A stretch of 64,000 nt of DNA, taken from contig PNLP01000022.1 of assembly GCA_013823135.1 (NCBI GenBank), positions 40,596 through 104,595 of the forward strand, read 5' to 3'. The position numbers and the translations under genes are program-made. Under the pieces are notes generated by a model. That model was not told the DNA's origin. It worked only from the letters and a program-made list of their open reading frames with translations, and did not search any database. This DNA comes from Planctomycetaceae bacterium. Lineage in GTDB: Bacteria > Planctomycetota > Planctomycetia > Gemmatales > Gemmataceae. Below are positions 16,388-23,900 of the stretch, piece after piece; positions within the stretch are counted from its first letter, which is position 1, and each line of letters begins with the position of its first letter.

Positions 16388-17878
16388 TCATTTCCTTTCG
16401 AACTCCTGATCCGAGAATCGCAGCCGCGTGGCCTTCCCGTTCATCACGGTGAACGGCAACACGCGCTCCTCGAAGAAGCCTGCCGTGATGCGGAAAGTGT
16501 CCCCCTCGAAGTGTTCCAGCGGGCACTCGAAGTTCCCCCACGTCAGCGCCAGCTTCCCATTGGTGTGAGACACGCGCGCCGTGCCGTATGCCGGGTGCGT
16601 GTAATCGCCCACGTAACCGGCGAGCGGCAGTGTTGGCCGCGTATCCGGTTTGCGGGCCGCGTTCCTCGCATCCAGCGACGCCTTGCGGTCGGCGGCTTCC
16701 TGATCCACGATCTTGCGGAAGTACGCGTTCCAGTCCTTTGCCGGAAGGCCACAGTAAAGATCGATCAGCGAGTTGGTCAGGGCTGCGTTCATCCGCGTTT
16801 CCTGCAAGTTCGCCAGCACCGCGATGCCGAGGTTCTCGCCGGGCAGCATGGTAATCTGCACGCGGAAGCCGTCGATCATTCCGCCGTGGGAAATCACTTT
16901 CTTGCCGCGGTGGTCGTAGCACAGCCAGCCGAGGCAGTAACTCAGTTGCGCCGTGTCGGGGTTCAACAACTTCGCCAGCCCGTCGAGCCGGATGATGTTG
17001 TGGGGCGTCTTCGTCTCGTCCAGGTTCTTGACCGAAACGATTCGCGTGCCGTTGGGGTTGATGCCGTCGGAGAGGTGGAACTTGAGCCACGCCGCGACAT
17101 CGCGAGCCGTCGCGTTCACGGACCCGGATGGGTTCGGCTCGCGGATCTCGTACCACGGCAGCATCCCCACCTTTCCGTCCTTCCCCAGCTTGTGCCCGCC
17201 GGCCCGCTCGGCCTCTTTGGGAATGTCCGTGGTCGTGAAGGTGACGCCGGTCATTCCGAGTGGCTCGCAAATGCGAGTGGCTACGAGCTTTTCCCATTTC
17301 TCACCTGTGCGTTTCTCGATGGCCCGGCCTGCCACGAGGAACGGAATGCTGGAATACTGAAACCCGCTTCGGAAGGGGTAATCGAGGGGCAAGGCCTGAG
17401 CACGTTTCAGCGTGTCGTCGATTCCCCACGGGGCGCGATACCAGAGGATGTCGTGCCCGCCGATGCCGCTCCTGTGGCAGAGGAGGTCGCGAATCGTCAA
17501 CATTGCATCCGCGTTCGCGTCGGAGAGTTTGAAGCCGGGGAGGTGTTTGCGGAGGGGATCGTCCCAACCGATCACGCCGTCGTCGGCGAGCATCGCGAGG
17601 AGTGTCGTGGTGAATGCTTTGGAGCACGAAGCCAGCGGGAACACAGTGTCGGGGGTGACTTTCGCGGCCGCACCGAGTTCACGTACACCGAAACCTTTCA
17701 GCAACTGCGTGTCGTCGCCACGAACGACGACCACGGCAACGCCGGGCACGTCCCAGGCACGCATCGCGTCGGTAACGAGCTTCTCGGCGACGGCTAGGTT
17801 GGGTTCGGCCGCGGTGGCACGGGGCCCAACGGCCGAAGACACCCACAAGATAAGCGGAACGAGGCAGACCATCGGCAT
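16388..17878 (-). CDS. Exported serine hydrolase, class C beta-lactamase family
   Basis: 496 residues with a signal peptide (about 1-24, cleavage before EPNLAV). The SxxK motif is S84-C-S-K87 in FPLASCSKAFTTT. The Tyr motif appears as QYSSIPF (YSS instead of YxN), and SHGGMIDGF supplies the HxG/KTG equivalent. The C-terminal 110 residues (LAGYVGDYTHPAYGTARV...) look like the DUF3471 beta-barrel found on many esterase/peptidase members. The likely role is a periplasmic esterase or D-amino-acid peptidase rather than true beta-lactam resistance. The gene stands alone, converging on the ABC gene. Confidence 0.88.
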   Translation of the reverse strand: MPMVCLVPLILWVSSAVGPRATAAEPNLAVAEKLVTDAMRAWDVPGVAVVVVRGDDTQLLKGFGVRELGAAAKVTPDTVFPLASCSKAFTTTLLAMLADDGVIGWDDPLRKHLPGFKLSDANADAMLTIRDLLCHRSGIGGHDILWYRAPWGIDDTLKRAQALPLDYPFRSGFQYSSIPFLVAGRAIEKRTGEKWEKLVATRICEPLGMTGVTFTTTDIPKEAERAGGHKLGKDGKVGMLPWYEIREPNPSGSVNATARDVAAWLKFHLSDGINPNGTRIVSVKNLDETKTPHNIIRLDGLAKLLNPDTAQLSYCLGWLCYDHRGKKVISHGGMIDGFRVQITMLPGENLGIAVLANLQETRMNAALTNSLIDLYCGLPAKDWNAYFRKIVDQEAADRKASLDARNAARKPDTRPTLPLAGYVGDYTHPAYGTARVSHTNGKLALTWGNFECPLEHFEGDTFRITAGFFEERVLPFTVMNGKATRLRFSDQEFERK

Positions 17879-18288
17879 CTCAGTGTCGTATCAGCGAAGA
17901 GCGGTTGTCCTCATTGGACACCATTTCTCGGAGGCGGGCCACAGCGACGTGGGCGGCTTACCCAAGTTACCCGCGGACAAGTACCCACTTCGTCTCGCCT
18001 TCCCACTCCCACACGGCGGTCGATACCCCGCACATTCGCTGCACGGTCGGCTCCCACCCAGATTCGCAATTTCGCTAGAAATCAAGGGGAAAATTCGCCA
18101 TCAACGTCCCGATTTCGCACCAAACCGGCTTGACCGCATTGGGCAGCCCGCTATTGTCCCGCGACTTTCCGCCCCAAGGCGCGAAATCACTCGACAGGGG
18201 AACGACACCCACAGGGTGTCGGGTTTGTGGATGGGTTGGGGAGCCCACCGCAGACCGGTCGTCCACGCTGTGAAGGGGGATCCGGGTT
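17879..18288. promoter_or_regulatory. 410-bp gap with candidate promoter of the BBP7-like gene
   Basis: Divergent gap between the serine hydrolase and the outer-membrane barrel gene. TTGACC (18130-18135), 16 nt, then TATTGT (18152-18157) is a plausible sigma-70-type promoter for the plus-strand gene, leaving a leader of about 125 nt. An AT-rich patch lies at 18060-18110. A 64-codon minus-strand frame at 17891-18085 shows no protein-like features. Confidence 0.35.
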
Positions 18289-19527
18289 ATGCGTCGTAAT
18301 CGGTACATCGGGGGAGCCTTGCTCGCGGCGGCATCGGTGCTGGTTGGTCCAGCAGACGCCCGCGCTCAGCCTGCCAACGGAACGATTCCGTCCACGGACG
18401 GATCAGGGGGTGGGTTCCAAACACCCCGCCAGTCGGCGGTGCCGTCGTACTTGCCCACGGGGCAACCGGGTGATGCCGGGTTCTACTTCGGCATGGAGTT
18501 CGTGTTGCTCGCGCAGACCCGAGCAATCGGGCACCAGAGCATCGCGAAGTACGGGTTCTACGACCTCACCGGGGAGGTGAATGGCACCCCCGGCGCGATC
18601 GTCGGGAGCGGGCGAGACGCCATCAACACGAACATGTTCCGGAACGGTCCGACGTTCCAGCCAGGTTTTAATGTGGAAGTCGGTTACCGCTTCGACGACG
18701 GGACCAAGATCTTCGCGAACTACATGCAACTGTACGACGCACACTACTCCGTCGGTGCGAGCTTGGTTCCACCGGGGTACGCCGTTCCGCTGCAGAACGG
18801 CCAGATCACCCTCGCGGATTCGTTCGTGTCCTCGCCCGTGTACAGCTTCAACTCACAGTTCGCCGGCCCGACGAACAAGGTCGCCGGGGTTCCGGATAGT
18901 GCGGTATACGGCATCTGGAACGCCGCGACCCAAATGGATATCAAGTTCACGCAGCGGTTCCAGCAGGCCCAGGCCGGGGGTAGAGTGCCGGTGCTGATGA
19001 CCGACTACAGCCGCGTGTACGGCACGGGCGGTATGCAGTTCTCCTGGTTCTTCGAGCGGTTCTACTGGCGGGCAGTGTCCGCGGACCAAAACGGGAACGT
19101 GAACCAGACGACCGCTGCGAACTACACGAACACGCTCTCGCAACGCATGTACGGTCCGTTCGTCGGGTGTGGCCACGAGATCTTCGTCGCCAACCAGTTC
19201 TCGTTGAGTTGCGACCTGACCGGTGCGTTGCTGCTGAACGTGGACAAGCAGCGGGCGAAGTACAAGCTCGGCGACAACACGATTCAGTCGAAGTGGGGGA
19301 ACGAGGAGTTCCACATCACTCCGAACGCGAACATCGCCGTGAACGCCTGGTGGTATCCGATCGAAGGTGTTCAGATGCGAGTCGGGTATCAGGCAATGTC
19401 GTTCTACAACACGCAGTACATGATTACCCCCGTGGGCTTCAACTACGGGAATATTGCCCCGCAGTACGAGTTCAAGGCCTTCCGCCTGTTGCACGGCTTC
19501 AACGTCGGGGTCGGATTCTTCTTCTAA
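18289..19527 (+). CDS. BBP7-family outer-membrane beta-barrel protein
   Basis: 412 residues with a signal peptide (1-26, cleavage after ADARA) followed by a low-complexity region. From FYFGMEFVLLAQTRAIG (about residue 65) onward it is made of alternating aromatic/polar strands, for example VEVGYRFDDGTKIFANYMQLY and MQFSWFFERFYWRAV, and it ends in GFNVGVGFFF with a C-terminal Phe, as outer-membrane barrels do. This is the pattern of planctomycete BBP7 proteins, which are proposed porin-like barrels. The gene is single and is followed by a GC-rich terminator. Confidence 0.82.
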   Translation: MRRNRYIGGALLAAASVLVGPADARAQPANGTIPSTDGSGGGFQTPRQSAVPSYLPTGQPGDAGFYFGMEFVLLAQTRAIGHQSIAKYGFYDLTGEVNGTPGAIVGSGRDAINTNMFRNGPTFQPGFNVEVGYRFDDGTKIFANYMQLYDAHYSVGASLVPPGYAVPLQNGQITLADSFVSSPVYSFNSQFAGPTNKVAGVPDSAVYGIWNAATQMDIKFTQRFQQAQAGGRVPVLMTDYSRVYGTGGMQFSWFFERFYWRAVSADQNGNVNQTTAANYTNTLSQRMYGPFVGCGHEIFVANQFSLSCDLTGALLLNVDKQRAKYKLGDNTIQSKWGNEEFHITPNANIAVNAWWYPIEGVQMRVGYQAMSFYNTQYMITPVGFNYGNIAPQYEFKAFRLLHGFNVGVGFFF

Positions 19528-19570
19528 CGGGCCTGGGCGGACGACCCCGCTCTTATATCCCCGAGCCCAT

Positions 19571-19614
19571 GACCCCGTGGACCGCGGCGTAAGGACGCTG
19601 CGGCCCACGGGGTC
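19571..19614 (+). terminator. Hairpin terminator of the BBP7-like gene
   Basis: GACCCCGTGGACCGC (19571-19585) pairs with GCGGCCCACGGGGTC (19600-19614) with one G-T pair and a 14-nt loop. GGCTTGTTGCCTTT follows. It lies 44 bp past the stop codon. Confidence 0.75.
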
Positions 19615-19749
19615 GGCTTGTTGCCTTTCAGGTTTGGGGGATGAAATCTCGTACTGCTGGATCTGCTGGCACTGGCGAAATTCCATCCACATCGTGTTGC
19701 ACGAATCCCAGTCTGTATCACTGTTTATTCAGCGCATTTTCAGCCCAGA

Positions 19750-19777
19750 TTGCCATGACCGGTACTCCGGGTATAAT
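19750..19777 (+). promoter_or_regulatory. Candidate sigma-70-type promoter
   Basis: TTGCCA (19750-19755), a 16-nt spacer and a perfect TATAAT (19772-19777) lie 75 bp upstream of the membrane-protein start at 19853. The rest of the 325-bp gap (19528-19852) holds only the terminator at 19571. Confidence 0.6.
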
Positions 19778-19852
19778 TTGCCCCGTCCCACGGCAACCCG
19801 CTTCGCGGAGCCGCGAACCGACCCGGGCACTTACCCCGACTGAGGAGCCAGC

Positions 19853-21598
19853 ATGGCCGACGGCCGCGCCCAGAACCCCGCATCCAGCGACCGCTCCGCC
19901 TCGTGGATGGAGATTTTCCGCTGTTTTCAGGTCGCACTCGACCCCCGGAAACTGCTCGTCGCCGCTGTCGGCATCCTTGTGATGTCGTTCATGTGGTGGC
20001 TGCTCTCCGTCATCTTTTACTCGAAGGCTCCCGAAACCAGCGAGCCGCAGTACCAGAACAGCACGATTCAGCGTGAGCTTGGCGACAAGAAGAAACCTGA
20101 CGGCACCGCCTACACCGAAGAGGATTTCCGGCGGATCGCACACGAGCGGTACTCCACTGACATGGAACAGTGGCGAGTGCTCGATTCCCTTGCTGGCCCC
20201 GGTGGCCGGCTCCGCACCATGCCCTGGTACGAGTACCGTGGCCCGAACCCGTTCCTGTTCGTGACCGACGTGCTCAGTGGCTCAGCGAATGACCGTGCAA
20301 CGGCTCTGACCGGGTTCTTTTCCGGTTCCGTTCCGGTTCTCATCGAGCCGCTGGTGAAAATGCTGATTCCCGTTGCGAAGCTGATCTCCCCAGGGGTGAG
20401 TGTTTCGACGCGGATTTACCTGTTCCTCATCCTGATGTGCAACATCGCGGTGTGGGCGTTCTGCGCGGGTATCATCACCCGTCTCGCCGCTGTTCAACTC
20501 GCCAACAAGGGGCCGATCTCGCTGAAGCAGGCCACCCGGTTTGTGTGCAAGCGATACACCGCCTACCTCGGCGCACCGCTCGTTCCGCTCATCATCATCG
20601 CAGCGTGCGTCGTCGGCCTCATCGCCTACGGCGTCCTGGGGCTCATCCCGGTCGTGGGCGATCTGCTCATCTTCGGCCTTGGATTGCCGGTGATCATCGT
20701 CGGCGGGGCCGTGATGGCTGTCTTCCTGGTCGGTTTGGTTGGCTACCCGCTCATGTACACCACGCTCAGCGCCGAGGGCGATCAGAGCGACACGTTCGAC
20801 GCACTTAGCCGTTCGATCAACTACGTCTACCAGTCCCCGTGGCACTACATCTGGTACTGGCTCGTGGCGATCTTCTACGGGGCAGCGGTCACGCTGTTCA
20901 TCCTCTTCTTCTGCTCGCTGACCGTGTACGTCGGCAAGTGGGCAGTCGGGTTGACCGCGAGCACGGTGTGGACCGATCGGAAGCCGGAATACCTGTTTAT
21001 CTACGCCCCCGAGTCGTTCGGGTGGAAGGAACTCCTCACGAAGGACAGCCCCTACGCGGTGCGTGGAAGCTGGGACAAGATCGAAGGGGCCAGCGACCGC
21101 CAGGTCTACACCTACCGGCCTGCTGATCCGGTTGCGTACGCACAGGCCCGCTCCGAGTTCTACTCCTACAACTCGTGGGGTGCTGGGATCGTCTGCTTCT
21201 GGCTCACGCTGATGTTCCTGATGATGCTCGGCTTCAGCTACAGCTTCTTCTGGACGGCCGCAACCGTGATCTACTTCCTGATGCGCAAGAAGGTCGATGA
21301 GGCGGAACTGGACGAGGTGTTCCTCGACGACGAAGAACCCGAAGTGCCCCCGGCTCCACCGAAGATCGCGGAAGGGACCGGAGCACAACCTTCGCCGATG
21401 ACCTCGTTGCCAGTCATCACTGCACCCGCACCGGCGGTTGCACCCGCACCAGTGCCGCCACCGCCGTTGCCGCCGATTCCGGTGGTGGATCTCACGCCAC
21501 CGGCGCCGGCACCAGCACCGGCAACGATCCCCATCACTCCGCCGGCGACCGAGGAGCCGAAGAAGCCTGAAGGTGGAACGCCGCCACCAATTGGCTGA
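19853..21598 (+). CDS. Planctomycete multi-pass membrane protein with proline-rich tail
   Basis: 581 residues, function not recognised. There are about 6-7 membrane helices: one near the N-terminus (LLVAAVGILVMSFMWWLL), an extra-membrane segment with YSTDMEQWRVLDSL, then helices between about 180 and 370 and a last pair near 435-475. The final 110 residues are a Pro/Ala/Val-rich, poorly structured tail after the acidic DEAELDEVFLDDEEPE. The tail may be cytoplasmic and recruit partners. The ATG at 19853 follows GAGGAGCC and has a good upstream promoter. Confidence 0.65.
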   Translation: MADGRAQNPASSDRSASWMEIFRCFQVALDPRKLLVAAVGILVMSFMWWLLSVIFYSKAPETSEPQYQNSTIQRELGDKKKPDGTAYTEEDFRRIAHERYSTDMEQWRVLDSLAGPGGRLRTMPWYEYRGPNPFLFVTDVLSGSANDRATALTGFFSGSVPVLIEPLVKMLIPVAKLISPGVSVSTRIYLFLILMCNIAVWAFCAGIITRLAAVQLANKGPISLKQATRFVCKRYTAYLGAPLVPLIIIAACVVGLIAYGVLGLIPVVGDLLIFGLGLPVIIVGGAVMAVFLVGLVGYPLMYTTLSAEGDQSDTFDALSRSINYVYQSPWHYIWYWLVAIFYGAAVTLFILFFCSLTVYVGKWAVGLTASTVWTDRKPEYLFIYAPESFGWKELLTKDSPYAVRGSWDKIEGASDRQVYTYRPADPVAYAQARSEFYSYNSWGAGIVCFWLTLMFLMMLGFSYSFFWTAATVIYFLMRKKVDEAELDEVFLDDEEPEVPPAPPKIAEGTGAQPSPMTSLPVITAPAPAVAPAPVPPPPLPPIPVVDLTPPAPAPAPATIPITPPATEEPKKPEGGTPPPIG

Positions 21599-21608
21599 TT
21601 TCTCGCGG

Positions 21609-21653
21609 GTTTAGTCGCGACCCGGAAGGCTCCCTTCCGGGTCGCGACTAAAC
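21609..21653. terminator. 21-bp perfect inverted repeat of the GTTTAG...CTAAAC group
   Basis: GTTTAGTCGCGACCCGGAAG... pairs exactly with its reverse complement ending CGACTAAAC, around a 3-nt loop. It lies 11 bp after the membrane-protein stop and 22 bp before the next start, so it probably terminates the first transcript. Confidence 0.8.
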
Positions 21654-21675
21654 GGTTTCCCACGGATGGTGAAAC

Positions 21676-22662
21676 ATGCCTCGCCAGGTACTTCTCTTCA
21701 GTGGTCCCTGGGCGGATTTGCCCCTGGATACGCTCGCGGCGAAAGCCGCGGCCTGGGGCTACTCCGGGTTCGAATTGTGCTGCTGGGGCGATCACCTCGA
21801 AGTGCAACGCGGGCTGAGTGACGACGATTACGGCCCGGCACGTCTCGACCTGTTAACCCGCTACAACCTGCAAGTTCCGGTTATTGCCAATCACAAGGTC
21901 GGGCAGGCGGTCTGCGACCCCATCGACCGACGACATCAGGCACTCGTACCCGATTATGTGTGGGGTGATGGCGATCCTTCTGGCGTGCAACAACGCGCTG
22001 CCGAGGAGATGATGGCCACGTTCCGACTTGCGGAACGCCTGGGGACGGGTGTGGTGAGCGGTTTCACCGGCTCCCCCATTTGGGGCTACGTTGCGGGTTA
22101 CCCCGCTCCGAAGGCGGAGATCATCTCGGACGCGATGAAGCAGTTCGCAAAGCAGTGGCACCCGATCCTTGATGTGGCCCGCGAGTGCGGCGTGCGGTTC
22201 GCGTGCGAAGTTCACCCTGGGCAACTCGCGTTCGATCTGTATTCCGCGGAACTGGTGCTCGACGCACTCGATCACCGCGAGGAGTTTGGGTTCACGTTCG
22301 ACCCGAGCCACATGCACTGGCAGGGGCTTGATCCAATCGAGTTCTTGCGACGTTTCCCGGACCGCATCTATCATGTCCATGTGAAGGACGCACAACTGAC
22401 GCTGAACGGTCGGGCCGGGATTCTCGCGGGGTACTGGCCGAGTGGCGATTCGCGGTCGGGCTGGCAGTTCCGCTCGCCCGGGCACGGTGGAATCGACTGG
22501 CCGGGGATCATCCGCACTCTGAACGCGATTGGCTACGACGGGGCGCTCTCGGTGGACTGGCACGACCCCGGAATGGACCGCGAGTACGGCGCGATCGACG
22601 CCTGCCGGTTTGTGAAGGCAATTGACTTTGACCCGCCCGCACGGGGGCGGAAAACGAACTAG
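21676..22662 (+). CDS. Sugar-phosphate isomerase/epimerase-like TIM-barrel protein
   Basis: 328 residues of the AP-endonuclease-2-type TIM barrel. Expected metal-binding residues are visible: Glu in CEVHPGQLAF, Asp/His in FTFDPSHMHWQ, His in IYHVHVKDAQ and a closing Glu/Asp/His region SVDWHDPGMDRE. LFSGPWADLPLDTLAAKAA at the start and WGYSGFELCCWGDHL are typical of the planctomycete members, which probably isomerise or epimerise sugars or inositols. The substrate is unknown. The ATG is preceded by GGATGG. A small conserved gene follows 48 bp downstream. Confidence 0.85.
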   Translation: MPRQVLLFSGPWADLPLDTLAAKAAAWGYSGFELCCWGDHLEVQRGLSDDDYGPARLDLLTRYNLQVPVIANHKVGQAVCDPIDRRHQALVPDYVWGDGDPSGVQQRAAEEMMATFRLAERLGTGVVSGFTGSPIWGYVAGYPAPKAEIISDAMKQFAKQWHPILDVARECGVRFACEVHPGQLAFDLYSAELVLDALDHREEFGFTFDPSHMHWQGLDPIEFLRRFPDRIYHVHVKDAQLTLNGRAGILAGYWPSGDSRSGWQFRSPGHGGIDWPGIIRTLNAIGYDGALSVDWHDPGMDREYGAIDACRFVKAIDFDPPARGRKTN

Positions 22663-22668
22663 CCGATA

Positions 22669-22697
22669 GTTTAGCCGCGACCGAAGGAGCGCTAAAC
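22669..22697. repeat. Short GTTTAGC...GCTAAAC inverted repeat
   Basis: 7-bp arms (22669-22675 and 22691-22697) in the gap before the small gene at 22711. It is a weaker member of the group at 8517 and 21609. The CTAAAC end lies just before the GGAG used by the downstream gene. Confidence 0.5.
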
Positions 22698-22710
22698 GGA
22701 GACGAACCAG

Positions 22711-22998
22711 ATGCGTTTCCCCAGTTACACCGAAACCGAGGAACTGAAGCGAACCTGGACGGACAAGTTCGTCCGGGTGAAGGCCGGGTTGCATCGCTAC
22801 GAGCGATTCGCGGGGAAGATTGGCCGCGTGGTTACAGTGAACTTCGGTGGCCAGGCGATCGTCGATTTCGCGGATGGCGCGTGGTACGACATCCCGGCAC
22901 TCGCGGAATATCTTGAGGAAGTGCTCGACGAGGACGCCAAGGGCAAGTACGACGCGACCGCGAACAGCGCCCAGAAGCTTCCGGCAAGGCAGGGATGA
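22711..22998 (+). CDS. Small conserved-looking protein, 95 aa
   Basis: No named family recognised. The centre GKIGRVVTVNFGGQAIVDFADGAWYDI reads like a small SH3/KOW-type barrel, flanked by an N-terminal helix (TETEELKRTWTDKFV) and an acidic helix (LAEYLEEVLDEDAKG). It is soluble with no signal. GGAG precedes the ATG at good distance. It sits between the isomerase-like and amidotransferase genes on the same strand, but hairpins separate it from both. Confidence 0.7.
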   Translation: MRFPSYTETEELKRTWTDKFVRVKAGLHRYERFAGKIGRVVTVNFGGQAIVDFADGAWYDIPALAEYLEEVLDEDAKGKYDATANSAQKLPARQG

Positions 22999-23004
22999 GG
23001 TTGC

Positions 23005-23021
23005 GCGACCCGCTGGGTCGC
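23005..23021. terminator. Short hairpin followed by CTAAAC
   Basis: GCGACCC (23005-23011) pairs with GGGTCGC (23015-23021), followed by CCGCTAAAC. It lies directly after the 95-aa gene and has the same position and ending as the other CTAAAC elements. Confidence 0.5.
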
Positions 23022-23074
23022 CCGCTAAACTAGGTTTTGGTTCCGAATTCCGAACTCCGCATTCCGCATTCGAA

Positions 23075-23656
23075 ATGATTCTCCTGATCGACAACTACGA
23101 TTCGTTCACTTACAACCTCGTGCAGCGGTTCGGGGAGATCGACCCGACGCTCCCCATGAAGGTTGTCCGCAACGACCAGATCACGCTCGACGAGATCGCG
23201 GCGGCCGCACCCACGCACATCATCCTTTCGCCGGGGCCGTGCACGCCCAAGGAAGCGGGCATCTGCAACGACGTACTGAAGCGGTTCGCGCCGACAACAC
23301 CGATCTTCGGTGTGTGCCTGGGTCACCAGTGCATCGGCCACACGTTCGGTGGCGAGGTTATCCGCAACTACCGCATCATGCACGGGAAGGTGTCGCAGAT
23401 TCACCACGACGGGAAGGGCGTGTTCGCCGGGCTTTCGAACCCGTTCGACGCCACGCGGTACCACTCGCTGGTCATCAAGAAGGAAACGTGGAAGAACCCG
23501 GACTTTGAAGTGACGGCGTGGACCGACGAAGGCGAGATCATGGGCGTGCGGCACAAGACGTGGCCGCTGCACGGGGTTCAGTTCCACCCCGAGAGCTTCC
23601 TCACCGTGGAAGGCCCGAAGATTCTGCGGAACTTCTTGGAACTGGCCCCGAGGTAA
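23075..23656 (+). CDS. Glutamine amidotransferase, anthranilate/aminodeoxychorismate synthase component II
   Basis: 193 residues, class I glutamine amidotransferase of the TrpG/PabA type. Visible features are LIDNYDSFTYNLVQ at the start, LSPGPCTPKEAG, the nucleophile Cys81 in FGVCLGHQCIG, and the His171-Glu173 pair in VQFHPESF. It supplies ammonia to a chorismate-using partner (TrpE or PabB), which is not in the window, so the two roles cannot be separated. The ATG at 23075 directly begins the conserved MILLIDNYDS; upstream frame is intergenic. No clear Shine-Dalgarno site. Confidence 0.92.
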   Translation: MILLIDNYDSFTYNLVQRFGEIDPTLPMKVVRNDQITLDEIAAAAPTHIILSPGPCTPKEAGICNDVLKRFAPTTPIFGVCLGHQCIGHTFGGEVIRNYRIMHGKVSQIHHDGKGVFAGLSNPFDATRYHSLVIKKETWKNPDFEVTAWTDEGEIMGVRHKTWPLHGVQFHPESFLTVEGPKILRNFLELAPR

Positions 23657-23664
23657 ACGGATTG

Positions 23665-23713
23665 AGCCGCTTGCGGCTTCACACAGCCATGGCGTGCGAA
23701 GCCGCAAGCGGCT
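23665..23713. terminator. 16-bp perfect inverted repeat after the amidotransferase
   Basis: AGCCGCTTGCGGCTTC (23665-23680) and its reverse complement (23698-23713), with a 17-nt loop, followed by TTTGC. It shares its core with the repeat at 16327. It marks the last feature that looks like the ordinary chromosome before the serine recombinase. Confidence 0.8.
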
Positions 23714-23900
23714 TTGCACATTAGCTGACCATCTAATCGAACTTCAACTGTTGCAGAGGGCAATTTCGATTTCCCTGGCGTTTACTGCCGCGGAATTCGA
23801 GAGTTGCGCCGTTGGGTGAGGTTTACGTCTCACACCGTGAACAGTCGAGTGTGCGATCACATGCTGGCCGGAATTCATCCCGAGTTTGGGGAGGGATTCC

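Noticed and set aside
17891..18085. 64-codon minus-strand frame in the BBP7 upstream gap
   Set aside because: No ribosome site, no protein-like pattern; the region more likely holds promoters.
23714..23900. Attachment-site core next to the serine recombinase
   Set aside because: Only one end is visible and no matching short repeat could be identified with confidence on the right side.
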